The notes below the pieces were generated by a model. The model made no database searches and was not told where the DNA came from. It saw nothing but the letters and a program-made list of their open reading frames with translations. This document shows, in pieces, positions 1 to 6,534 of a DNA stretch of 6,897 bases. The DNA is taken from NCBI GenBank assembly GCA_003455945.1, contig DMPQ01000301.1, positions 4,355-11,251 of the forward strand, in the 5' to 3' direction. Each line of letters opens with the position of its first letter. Position 1 is the first letter of the stretch. Both the position numbers and the translations under genes were made by a program. This DNA comes from Planctomycetaceae bacterium (GTDB lineage Bacteria; Planctomycetota; Planctomycetia; Pirellulales; Pirellulaceae).

Positions 1-93
1 GCAAGGGGTCCCCGTGCCTCCCAGCCCGCAGCGTCAGCAAGGGGTCCCCGTGCCTCCCAGCCTGCAGCGCCAAGCGCAGGGGTCCCCGTGCCT
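1..93. repeat. 36-bp tandem repeat, two full copies and one partial
   Basis: Units at 1-36 and 37-72 differ at only two positions; a third partial unit spans about 74-93. Each contains AGGGGTCCCCGTGCCT, with the short palindrome GGGGTCCCC. The array may continue to the left of the window. There are no unique spacers, so it is not a CRISPR array. Confidence 0.9.
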
Positions 94-204
94 TGATTCG
101 AACGAACGCCGCGGCGTCAAGATTCCGATAGCCCCGGCTCGTCCCGAACCACGGGCGTGGGAATTCGATACCGCTCACGCTGCGTTGCTTCTCGATCACT
201 CGGC

Positions 205-258
205 GTCGCACGGCCGCGCGTCGGGGACGACGCGGGCCCACGCCGGGGCCGCGATTCA
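205..258 (+). repeat. 54-bp direct repeat, copy 1
   Basis: It begins GTCGCACGGCCGCGCGTCGG and ends GCGATTCA. It matches the sequence at 414-469 with three substitutions and a 2-bp indel. It lies in non-coding DNA beyond the operon end and is distinct from the 36-bp repeat. Confidence 0.85.
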
Positions 259-320
259 GGGAACCTCGTCGTGCGACCGACCACGGTTGCACGACGTGTC
301 ATCAGAGGTGGAGAGTCGGA

Positions 321-353
321 GTGCCCCTGCGCTTGGCGCTTCGGGCTGGGGAG
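321..353 (-). repeat. Inverted copy of part of the left-end repeat
   Basis: Read on the minus strand, this stretch (ending GCGCCAAGCGCAGGGG) matches the plus-strand sequence at 54-82 except for two substitutions and one extra base. It shows that the repeat family is present in both orientations here. Confidence 0.8.
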
Positions 354-413
354 ATCACGGCAGGGACCGCGAACGGACTGCGCTTCGTGACCGAGGCGAG
401 GTTTCGCCCCGAT

Positions 414-469
414 GTCGCACGGCCGCGCGTCGGGGACGACGCGTGCCTATGCCGGGGCCGCGCGATTCA
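414..469 (+). repeat. 54-bp direct repeat, copy 2 (56 bp)
   Basis: This is the second copy of the element at 205-258, with an extra CG before GATTCA. The start-to-start distance is 209 bp, and the inverted piece of the other repeat (321-353) lies between the two copies. Confidence 0.85.
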
Positions 470-498
470 CTGGAGACTCGGCGGTCAAGAAACGCGAA

Positions 499-530
499 CG
501 GGTCGCGGCCGTCATTCGGCTCGCGACCCG
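499..530 (-). terminator. Terminator-like hairpin at the operon end
   Basis: A perfect 9-bp stem CGGGTCGCG/CGCGACCCG (499-507 with 522-530) continues inward, after one bulged base, as GCCG/CGGC closing a 5-nt loop. It starts about 33 nt after the stop of the small lipoprotein gene. On the minus strand it is followed by TTCGCGTTTCTTG, moderately T-rich. Position and shape fit a rho-independent terminator. Confidence 0.7.
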
Positions 531-562
531 TCGCGATGCGATTCGAACCCGATCAACAAGGA

Positions 563-772
563 TCAGTTGCTCTTGTTGGGATCCGTGTAGCGGTTCTGGC
601 CGCTCATCTCGTTCATCTTCTGCATCGCCTGCTGGCGAGCCTTCTCCATCTGCTCCTCCGGCACCAGCTCGACCTCGTTGGGATCGATCGCCGGCTTGCC
701 GCCGTCGCCGCATCCGACCAAGGGAGCGCCGAAACAGAGGGCGAAGAGGGCAAACCCGAACAACCGCTTCAT
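563..772 (-). CDS. Small predicted lipoprotein, 69 residues
   Basis: This short protein starts MKRLFGF, has a hydrophobic core and a good lipobox LVGC at residues 18-21, so the lipidated mature form would be only 49 residues from Cys-21. The mature part is Gly/Asp-rich at first (CGDGG), then acidic (about 31-40), then a Gln/Met-rich amphipathic helix (about 39-57, EEQMEKARQQAMQKMNEM) and a polar tail ending DPNKSN. I recognise no domain. The ATG at 772 has GGAGA 8 nt upstream, and longer in-frame readings lack a signal peptide. It follows the TPR gene stop by 50 nt and is the last gene before a terminator-like hairpin, so it is very probably co-transcribed. The gap contains a small perfect dyad, CCACGA-G-TCGTGG (795-807). 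A short exported helper or envelope-tethered peptide of the upstream assembly is a guess. Confidence 0.82.
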   Translation of the reverse strand: MKRLFGFALFALCFGAPLVGCGDGGKPAIDPNEVELVPEEQMEKARQQAMQKMNEMSGQNRYTDPNKSN

Positions 773-822
773 GGCACCAATCTCCAGGAACGCACCACGA
801 GTCGTGGCAGAATGAGGGAAAG

Positions 823-2145
823 TCAGAGCCCTTGATCCGGCGAGGGGGCAGATCCCTCCGCCGTACCGGGCGCAACGGACGACTCTAGCCAATCGACGAC
901 CGATTGCCAAGCATCCGCCTCGCGAGGCAGCTCGAGATCGCGGTAGTACTTGACCACCACCTTCAGCGCCTCGGGATCATCCAGTCGCCCGACCGCGACG
1001 AAGACGCGGTCCTGCACGTCGTCGTGCATCAGACGTTCGACCAGCGCCGCGCGTTCCGCCTGAGCCACCGCCTCGTCGGTCTTCCCCGCTTCGCGCAGAC
1101 AGGCGGCGAGCATGTTGCGGACGCCCCAGTTGATCTGACCGGGCCATCGCTCGAGCGCCTTGCGATACGCCTCTTCGGCCGCTGCCAGATCACCGTCGAC
1201 ACGGTGCGAGTGGATCGCCTTGGCCCGCCAGTACTCGAAGTCGTCCTTGTCGCCGGGCCACTTCTCGAGAAGCGGAGCGGCTTCGGCGATCCGCCCCAGG
1301 TCGTCGAGCGCCGCGACGGCAACGGCGTAGAGCAGCGGATCGGACTCCGCATCCTGAGACTGCGCCAACGCCTCGTCCAGCATCTGCTGCGCGGTTTCGG
1401 GATCGCTGTGCTGCTGGAACCAGCGGGCAAGAGCGACATAGCCGAGCGACGATTCGGGCTCGAGCGAGCGGAACATGCGATAGCGCTTCGGCAGCACGCT
1501 ATCCCCCGTCTCTTCGCCCGGAGCGAGCACGCCGAGCCGGACGTCCTGCTCCTTGCTCCGGCCGTAGTGATAGAACTCGTACAGGTACCAATCGCGAAGC
1601 AATCGCGCTCGCGATTCGTCCGACACCAGTTCCGCAGCATGCAAGACGTCGTTGCGCGCTTCGGGAGCTCGGCCGACCATCGCCAGGATCTGGAATCGGA
1701 GGGTCAGTGCTTCGACGTTGTCGGGGAATCGCTCGATCAGCTCGTCGAGCGTCCGGAGCGCCTGCCCCGGAGCCCGACGCGAATAGAACAGGATGAAGGC
1801 GGTCCGAAACCGCGACTCAGCATACTCCGGAGATTGCTCGGGGACACGAGACAGGAAGTCGAGCGCCAGCCCGACCGCCTGCATGTCGCTCTCGAAATCA
1901 CCGGGAGGCGACAGGAGCGGGTCGACGATCAGCGACTCGGCCATCAGCAGATTGCCGCGCGGATGATCGGGGCGCCACCAGAGCGCGTTGCGCAGCACCA
2001 ATCGCGCCTCGCGCCAGCGTTCCTCGTCGACCAGACGTCCCGCATCGCTGACTCGACTGTCGACGAGCATCCGCTGGGCGCCCGCCCAGGCGATGACCGC
2101 CGACACGGCACATCCGACCACGACGAACGCCAGCTTCTTCATCAT
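823..2145 (-). CDS. Membrane-anchored TPR-repeat protein
   Basis: The predicted protein has 440 residues. Two Lys and a hydrophobic stretch (about residues 5-22, ending AWAGA) form an N-terminal membrane anchor or a cleavable signal; AGA before Gln-24 is a possible signal peptidase I site. The rest is helical with degenerate tetratricopeptide repeats, clearest near residues 32-60, 110-142, 143-174, 231-262, 303-336 and 340-371. Examples are EAYRKALERWPGQ and DEAVAQAERAA. TPR arrays hold protein partners, so a scaffold role at the membrane face is likely. Tandem ATGs lie at 2145 and 2142; the first is annotated and only a weak GGTGA precedes it. The start is 7 nt after the propeller gene stop, so its translation is probably coupled to that gene. 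CRTAC1-type and TPR proteins often occur together in planctomycetes. The last 25 residues are Ser/Pro/Gly-rich and probably disordered. The partner is unknown. Confidence 0.9.
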   Translation of the reverse strand: MMKKLAFVVVGCAVSAVIAWAGAQRMLVDSRVSDAGRLVDEERWREARLVLRNALWWRPDHPRGNLLMAESLIVDPLLSPPGDFESDMQAVGLALDFLSRVPEQSPEYAESRFRTAFILFYSRRAPGQALRTLDELIERFPDNVEALTLRFQILAMVGRAPEARNDVLHAAELVSDESRARLLRDWYLYEFYHYGRSKEQDVRLGVLAPGEETGDSVLPKRYRMFRSLEPESSLGYVALARWFQQHSDPETAQQMLDEALAQSQDAESDPLLYAVAVAALDDLGRIAEAAPLLEKWPGDKDDFEYWRAKAIHSHRVDGDLAAAEEAYRKALERWPGQINWGVRNMLAACLREAGKTDEAVAQAERAALVERLMHDDVQDRVFVAVGRLDDPEALKVVVKYYRDLELPREADAWQSVVDWLESSVAPGTAEGSAPSPDQGL

Positions 2146-2152
2146 GCGGAAT

Positions 2153-4012
2153 TCACCGAGGCAACACGGAAAGGTCGACCGGCTCGGCGCCGGGCTCCAG
2201 TCGCCAGTATCGCCCTCGGGCGGACAAAATCCAACGCTCCTGCCGGCCGTCATTCCAGAACGCCGTCACTTCCACCGGCGCCTCGGCGGGTGCGCCCCCG
2301 AGCCCCGCGAGCAGGCGCGGGTCGGGGGAGGCGAGATAGCTCCCTCCCGCCGCGACGTACAGGACCTGAGTCGTCGAGCCGCAGCGGACTTCCAGACGTG
2401 AGCCGACGAGCGAGCGGCGATCGGGACTTCGGACGTCGAACCCGACCCAATCGGTCGCCCCTCCCTCGGCATTCGTCGCTGTCCCATTGCGCAGCAACGC
2501 CATCGGACGGTGGATGTGCGAGACGGCAAAGTCGAGATCGCCGTCGTCGTCATAGTCGGCCGACGCGAGCGAGCGGCCGAGATACTCGCCGGCGAAGTAG
2601 GAACCGGCCGAGTCGCTGATGTCGGAATAGTTGCCTCGCCCGTCGTTCAGCAGCAACTGCGGACGCATCAGCTCGGGAGGATGATCGGGACCGAGCACAT
2701 GCCCGTTCGTCACCATCAGATCGAGATCGCGATCGCGGTCGTAGTCGAACGCGACGGTGCCGAAGCCGAGGAACGGGAGACTGATCCGGGCGATCCCGGT
2801 CACCTTGCTGTCGTCGGTAAAGAGCAGACCGCGGCGATTGCGATAGAGCGTGTTCTTGTGCGAGTGATAGTGAGTCAGGAAGAGCTCGGGCCAGCCGTCG
2901 CCGTCGAAGTCCCCCGACGCGATCCCCATGCTCGCTTCGGGCTGCCCCGTCTCGCCCGCTGCCGTACCGGACAACGTCCCGAGTTCGACGTAGGTCGTTC
3001 CGGAGTCGCTTCCGGCGGAAGCCGATTCCGAGGCGAACGGGTTGCGAGTCGAGAACAGGAAGTTCGCGACCATGTCGTTGGCGACGTAGATCTCGGCTCG
3101 GCCATCCTGATCGAGATCGAGCGAGACGATCGCGAGCCCCTTGCCGTTCCCCTTTTCGAATCCGAGCTCGATCGCTCGGTTCTCGAACGTTCCGTCGCCG
3201 CGATTGATCCAGACCTCGTCCTGCAGACCGACGTAGCTCCCCGGCCCGCAATAACCGTCTCGCCCGTTGTACTGACAGACGCGGTAGTTGGTCGGGTTCA
3301 CGTCCAGATAGTTGACGACGTACAGATCGAGGTGACCGTCGCCGTCGACGTCGGTCCACAGACAACTCGAACTCCAGATCGCCCCCGATCCCGGCAACGC
3401 CTCGGTCGTCACCTCGACGAACGAGCCGTCTCCTTGGTTTCGCCAGAGCGTGTTGCGGCCGAAGTTCGCAACGAACAGATCGGGGAAGCCGTCGGCGTCA
3501 TAGTCGCCGACCGCGATCCCTTGACCGTAGTTCGGCTCGCGGATCGCCGCTCCGACCGTGACGTCGTCGAAACGCGACGAGCCGTCGACGCGACGGCCTC
3601 GAAAGAGACGGTCGAGCGATTCGCGCTCGGGGCCTTGCCCTTCGAGCAAGCGGGCGCCGTCGGCGGCATAGAGATCGAGCACGCCGTCGAGGTCGTAGTC
3701 GAGCCAGCCGACGCCTCCTCCCATGATCTCCGGCAGGTAGTACCGCTTCGGAATGATGTCGGCATCGAACTGAAATCGGATCCCCGAGGCTTCGGCGACT
3801 TCCTCGAAGACCGGGATGATCGCCGGCCGCGCGACGGTCGGCGAACCGGCCGACTCCGTCGCGTTCCCGGAACCGACTCCCAAGTCGCGCAACGAAGAAG
3901 CCGACGGACGATTCTCCTTGGGGAGATCATCCGCCGGCTTCGACTGGTCGCAGCCGACCCAGAGCAGAATCGAACACAGCAACAGGCCTGAGCGATTCCG
4001 AACCGGGGGCAT
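2153..4012 (-). CDS. CRTAC1-like FG-GAP/VCBS beta-propeller lipoprotein with ASPIC/UnbV domain
   Basis: The predicted protein has 619 residues. The N-terminus looks like a lipoprotein signal: basic start, hydrophobic core, then WVGC with Cys-21. Trp at -3 is unusual for a lipobox, so lipidation is likely but not certain. Seven calcium-loop motifs of the type DxDxDGxxD/E lie near residues 105, 170, 221, 299, 368, 423 and 486, one per expected blade of a seven-bladed FG-GAP/VCBS propeller. The sixth reads DYDRDRDLD and lacks the Gly. The C-terminus (about 521-610) resembles the ASPIC/UnbV domain of CRTAC1-family proteins. Such propellers usually bind ligands or partners outside the cytoplasm. 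The ATG at 4012 is preferred because it gives a normal 20-residue signal, with GAGGA 11 nt upstream. A GTG at 4063, overlapping the previous stop as GTGA, would add 17 residues. The TPR gene follows after 7 nt. Fold and family are firm; the ligand is unknown. Confidence 0.92.
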   Translation of the reverse strand: MPPVRNRSGLLLCSILLWVGCDQSKPADDLPKENRPSASSLRDLGVGSGNATESAGSPTVARPAIIPVFEEVAEASGIRFQFDADIIPKRYYLPEIMGGGVGWLDYDLDGVLDLYAADGARLLEGQGPERESLDRLFRGRRVDGSSRFDDVTVGAAIREPNYGQGIAVGDYDADGFPDLFVANFGRNTLWRNQGDGSFVEVTTEALPGSGAIWSSSCLWTDVDGDGHLDLYVVNYLDVNPTNYRVCQYNGRDGYCGPGSYVGLQDEVWINRGDGTFENRAIELGFEKGNGKGLAIVSLDLDQDGRAEIYVANDMVANFLFSTRNPFASESASAGSDSGTTYVELGTLSGTAAGETGQPEASMGIASGDFDGDGWPELFLTHYHSHKNTLYRNRRGLLFTDDSKVTGIARISLPFLGFGTVAFDYDRDRDLDLMVTNGHVLGPDHPPELMRPQLLLNDGRGNYSDISDSAGSYFAGEYLGRSLASADYDDDGDLDFAVSHIHRPMALLRNGTATNAEGGATDWVGFDVRSPDRRSLVGSRLEVRCGSTTQVLYVAAGGSYLASPDPRLLAGLGGAPAEAPVEVTAFWNDGRQERWILSARGRYWRLEPGAEPVDLSVLPR

Positions 4013-4059
4013 CGATTTCAGGTTCCTCGTCGTCACGCCGCAAGGCGCGACGAACCGGA

Positions 4060-5136
4060 TCACGGGGTCTTCTCGGCCTCACCGACGTTGCGGGTACCGA
4101 ACGCCCACCAGACGAAGTTGTTGACTCCGTTGGGAACGAAGGTGACCGAACCGTCGGCACGAGCGACGTTCACGCCGGCCGGGTGGCCCGAGTTGGCGGC
4201 CGCAAGCGAGTCGCCTTCCCAGTCACCGCGGTAGCTCCAGCACGACTTCTCGTTCGGCATCATGGTGTGTCCGTAGAACTCGCCCACCAGGTGCGAACCC
4301 CACGACCACGTGCTGCCACGGAAGTTGCCGCGGTCGACCTCGATGGCCGACTGAGCGAGGCACGACTGACGGACCTGAGCGGTGAACGCTCCGCCCGCCC
4401 ACTGATACATCGCGTACTTCGGCACTCGCTGGGCGTTGTCCGGCACGAACTCCGAGAAGGCCGCCGTGTTCGACGAGCCGTCCGGAATGTTACCGAAGGT
4501 CACTTCCGGATCGCTCGCCCAGGCGTCCTGCGCCTTGGCCGCACTGAATCCGTTGTGCAGACCCGGGCGGTTACCGGTGTTGTCGATGTTCCCGTCACCG
4601 ACTTGGACGCCGTGGCTGTTCCACGGAGTGCCCATGTTGATGGCGTAGGTGCAGTTCGCGACGCCGTTGCGGTTCTGCAGCGGAGCCGACGGACAGTTGA
4701 GCACCGGCAACTTGACCGACAGGTGAGTGTTCCAGTTCGCGGCCCAGCCGTGCGAGAACGGACCACCGTCGATCGAACCGGCCTGGCCATATTGGCGAGT
4801 CCGCTCGTAGATGGTGTTCTGTTCCAGGTACGGCATCAGTCGGAACTTGGCCGAGAAGCAGGTCGTGAGCTCCCCGATACCGGGAAGCGGCACGCCGTTC
4901 ACCTGGTCCGACTTCCACGACGTCGAGATCGGGAAGGCATTGTGCGTGTCGTGGTAGTTGTGAGACGCCAGAACGATCTGCTTGAGATTGTTCGAGCATT
5001 GCGAGCGACGGGCGGCTTCGCGCGCCATCTGCACCGCAGGTAACAGTAGGGCGATCAACACCCCGATGATGGCGATCACGACCAGCAGTTCCACCAGCGT
5101 GAAACCGCCTCGCGACCTGAGCGAGCGTCGGACCAT
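4060..5136 (-). CDS. DUF1559 pilin-like protein 2 (tandem paralogue)
   Basis: The protein has 358 residues and the same architecture as its upstream neighbour. It has an 11-residue leader rich in Arg, cleavage predicted after Gly-11, FTLVE with Glu at +5, a hydrophobic helix (about 12-36), a variable middle, and H-X9-DG at His-318 to Gly-329. The 59 residues from Gly-11 to the AFP motif and the last 46 residues are identical in the two proteins; the middle differs in loops and cysteines (for example NCTYAIN here against NHTYAIN). The ATG at 5136 is chosen because GGAGG lies 7 nt upstream; an upstream in-frame start at 5199 would add 21 unlikely residues before the leader. The stop overlaps an in-frame GTG of the next gene (GTGA). 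Probably a second pilin-like subunit of the same assembly; that role is inferred. Confidence 0.95.
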   Translation of the reverse strand: MVRRSLRSRGGFTLVELLVVIAIIGVLIALLLPAVQMAREAARRSQCSNNLKQIVLASHNYHDTHNAFPISTSWKSDQVNGVPLPGIGELTTCFSAKFRLMPYLEQNTIYERTRQYGQAGSIDGGPFSHGWAANWNTHLSVKLPVLNCPSAPLQNRNGVANCTYAINMGTPWNSHGVQVGDGNIDNTGNRPGLHNGFSAAKAQDAWASDPEVTFGNIPDGSSNTAAFSEFVPDNAQRVPKYAMYQWAGGAFTAQVRQSCLAQSAIEVDRGNFRGSTWSWGSHLVGEFYGHTMMPNEKSCWSYRGDWEGDSLAAANSGHPAGVNVARADGSVTFVPNGVNNFVWWAFGTRNVGEAEKTP

Positions 5137-5143
5137 ATGAGAG

Positions 5144-5148
5144 CCTCC
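5144..5148 (-). promoter_or_regulatory. Ribosome binding site of DUF1559 gene 2
   Basis: GGAGG on the minus strand lies 7 nt before the ATG at 5136 (within CATATG). It decides the start against an upstream in-frame codon at 5199. Confidence 0.85.
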
Positions 5149-5234
5149 AAGGCCGAGAAGAGAACGAAGCCGACCGAATGACGAGGCACATTTCGTCACG
5201 CGCCGGCTCGATTACGCCCGAGAGAACTCGATGA

Positions 5235-5267
5235 CCGCCGCCGACCCCGGAGCGGGATCGGCGGCGG
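5235..5267 (-). terminator. Strong hairpin between the two DUF1559 genes (partial terminator or mRNA-end stabiliser)
   Basis: The 9-bp perfect stem CCGCCGCCG/CGGCGGCGG extends past an A-T pair and one mismatch to three further C-G pairs, closing a 5-nt loop. It begins about 39 nt after the stop of DUF1559 gene 1. The minus-strand sequence beyond it (TCATCGAGTTCTCTCG) is not a real U-tract, so full termination is doubtful. No promoter was seen between the hairpin and the next gene, so read-through is needed for the rest of the operon unless a promoter was missed. Confidence 0.55.
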
Positions 5268-5305
5268 ACGATCGTTCGATCAGAGACCAGACAAGCAGAT
5301 CAGGA

Positions 5306-6352
5306 TCACGGAGTCTTTTCGGCTTCGCCGACGTTGCGGGTCCCGAAGGCCCACCAGACGAAGTTGTTGACGCCGTTCGGAACGAAGGTGACCGAGCCGT
5401 CAGCGCGAGCGACGTTGACTCCGGCCGGGTGGCCCGAGTTCGCGGCGAAGATGGTGTCGGCACCCCAGTCCGAGTTGTAGCTGAGGCACGACTTTTCGTT
5501 CGGCATCATCACGTGCTGATAGAACTCGCCCGGGTTGCAGGTTCCCCACGACCAGGTCGAGCCACGATAGGTACCGCCGTCCCAACCCTGGATCTCGCTC
5601 TGCGCGAGGCACGAATTGCGGACTTCGGCCGTGTTGTTGCCGGCCGCCCAGGTGTAGGTGGCGTACTTCGGATTCCGAGCGCCGTTGGCCGGCACGAACT
5701 CCGAGAAGGCCGCCGTGTTCGACGAACCGTCCGGCATGGTGCCGAAGGTGACGACCGGATCATCGCCGTCCCAACCGGTCACCGGTCCGCCGTTCCACGA
5801 AGCGAAGCCGTTGTGCAGCCCCGCCGTGTTCAGCGTTCCGGTCGTACCCAGCACGTGGTTGTTGTGCGAGGTGCCGGCGTTGATCGCGTAGGTGTGATTC
5901 GCGATGCCGTTCTTCGTCTGGAGCGGAGCGCTCGGGCAGTTGAAGATCGGCAGCTTGATCGACAGATGCGTGTTGAAGTTACCGTCCCAGCCGTGAGTGA
6001 ACGGCAGAGCATTCGGCGTCGCCTGATCGGTGCGCTCGTACAGCGTGTTCTGTTCGAGGTACGGGAGCAGACGGAACTTCGCACCGAAGGCGCTGCGAGT
6101 CGCGCCCGGACCATTGACCACATCCGGCTTCCAACCGACCGACACCGGGAACGCGTTGTGGGTGTCGTGGTAGTTGTGCGACGCCAGAACGATCTGCTTC
6201 AGATTGTTCGAGCACTGGGACCGACGAGCCGCCTCACGAGCCATCTGAACCGCAGGCAGCAACAGAGCGATAAGGACTCCGATGATCGCGATGACGACGA
6301 GCAGCTCGACGAGCGTGAACCCGCGTCGCGACCGATTGACCGAAACCGTCAC
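5306..6352 (-). CDS. DUF1559 pilin-like protein 1 (type III prepilin leader, H-X9-DG C-terminus)
   Basis: The protein has 348 residues. It begins with an 11-residue basic leader ending in Gly-11, followed by FTLVE and a long hydrophobic helix (about residues 12-36). This is a type IV prepilin/pseudopilin signal that prepilin peptidase would cut after Gly-11, with Glu at mature position 5. The C-terminal part carries the DUF1559 hallmark H-X9-DG (His-308, Asp-318, Gly-319). DUF1559 proteins are abundant in planctomycetes and their exact function is unsettled; a surface or periplasmic pilin-like subunit is the usual inference. I chose the GTG start at 6352 because GGAGGT lies 4 nt upstream. A longer reading from a TTG at 6373 would put that ribosome binding site inside the gene. 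This is the first gene of the operon, behind a clear promoter. It is a close paralogue of the next gene. Family assignment is firm; the cellular role is not. Confidence 0.95.
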   Translation of the reverse strand: MTVSVNRSRRGFTLVELLVVIAIIGVLIALLLPAVQMAREAARRSQCSNNLKQIVLASHNYHDTHNAFPVSVGWKPDVVNGPGATRSAFGAKFRLLPYLEQNTLYERTDQATPNALPFTHGWDGNFNTHLSIKLPIFNCPSAPLQTKNGIANHTYAINAGTSHNNHVLGTTGTLNTAGLHNGFASWNGGPVTGWDGDDPVVTFGTMPDGSSNTAAFSEFVPANGARNPKYATYTWAAGNNTAEVRNSCLAQSEIQGWDGGTYRGSTWSWGTCNPGEFYQHVMMPNEKSCLSYNSDWGADTIFAANSGHPAGVNVARADGSVTFVPNGVNNFVWWAFGTRNVGEAEKTP

Positions 6353-6356
6353 GAAA

Positions 6357-6362
6357 ACCTCC
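6357..6362 (-). promoter_or_regulatory. Ribosome binding site of DUF1559 gene 1
   Basis: GGAGGT on the minus strand ends 4 nt before the GTG at 6352. It decides the start in favour of that GTG over an in-frame TTG at 6373, and gives an 11-residue leader equal in length to that of the paralogue. Confidence 0.85.
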
Positions 6363-6473
6363 AATCGACCCAAACCGAATCAGAAAAGTGAATGAAAACG
6401 GGCCCCGAAGGGCTTCGGCAGAGCGTCGAAGAGACCGCGCAGGGCATCCCCCCCGACGTTCCGTCAACTTCGG

Positions 6474-6501
6474 ATTGTATCCGGACGAACCCAGGTGTCA
6501 A
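6474..6501 (-). promoter_or_regulatory. Sigma70-like promoter of the five-gene operon
   Basis: Reading the minus strand, a perfect -35 hexamer TTGACA (6501-6496) is followed after 16 nt by TACAAT (6479-6474), one base from the TATAAT consensus. Transcription should start near 6467, leaving a leader of about 115 nt before the GTG of the first DUF1559 gene. No other candidate of this quality was seen upstream of the operon. The -35 lies inside a 16-bp dyad, which suggests repression or competition at this site. Confidence 0.75.
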
Positions 6502-6510
6502 CTTCGACAC
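6495..6510. promoter_or_regulatory. Dyad GTGTC-N6-GACAC over the -35 box (possible operator)
   Basis: The two 5-bp arms are perfect inverted repeats with a 6-bp centre, and the dyad covers the whole -35 hexamer (6496-6501). A dimeric regulator bound here would block RNA polymerase. No known regulator family is recognised; the role is inferred. Confidence 0.4.
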
Positions 6511-6518
6511 AAGCAATA

Positions 6519-6534
6519 GAGTCGCTTGAGACTC
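6519..6534. promoter_or_regulatory. Second dyad GAGTC-N6-GACTC upstream of the promoter
   Basis: This inverted repeat has the same 5-6-5 geometry as the one over the -35 box, and with it fits GWGTC-N6-GACWC. Centres are 24 bp apart. Two similar dyads in tandem suggest a two-site operator, but chance cannot be excluded for 5-bp arms. Confidence 0.35.

Larger units (their letters stand above)
1..498. other. Non-coding, repeat-rich left flank
   Basis: No credible gene was found. The open frames here have no convincing ribosome binding site, no recognisable domain, and run through repeats. The region holds the 36-bp tandem array, its inverted fragment and the pair of 54-bp repeats, and then nothing more up to the operon terminator. 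Confidence 0.7.

Noticed and set aside
1..93. 36-bp repeats as a possible CRISPR array
   Set aside because: The units are directly tandem without unique spacers, and no cas gene is present.
535..560. GATTCGAACC resembling a tRNA T-loop (also GATTCGAACG near 94)
   Set aside because: No acceptor stem, anticodon arm or CCA-side pairing could be built around either site.
14..835. Long plus-strand open frame of 273 codons through the left flank
   Set aside because: It runs through the repeats and antisense to the small lipoprotein gene, has low-complexity Arg/Ser/His-rich translation and no ribosome binding site; typical of an open frame in GC-rich DNA.
904..2619. Plus-strand open frame of 571 codons
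   Set aside because: It lies antisense to the TPR and propeller genes, whose frames have clear domains and signals; its translation is Arg-rich with no motif.
2510..3991. Plus-strand open frame of 493 codons
   Set aside because: It is the mirror of the propeller gene; its regular Val/Asp/Glu pattern is the complement of the repeated calcium loops.
5306..6352. DUF1559 pair as type II secretion pseudopilins GspG/GspH
   Set aside because: The leader is shared, but the length near 350 residues and the H-X9-DG C-terminus are those of DUF1559; no other secretion genes are present.
5231..6391. Plus-strand open frame of 386 codons over DUF1559 gene 1, with a similar one at 4183-5043 over gene 2
   Set aside because: The two resemble each other only because the sense genes are paralogues; neither has a start signal or known domain.
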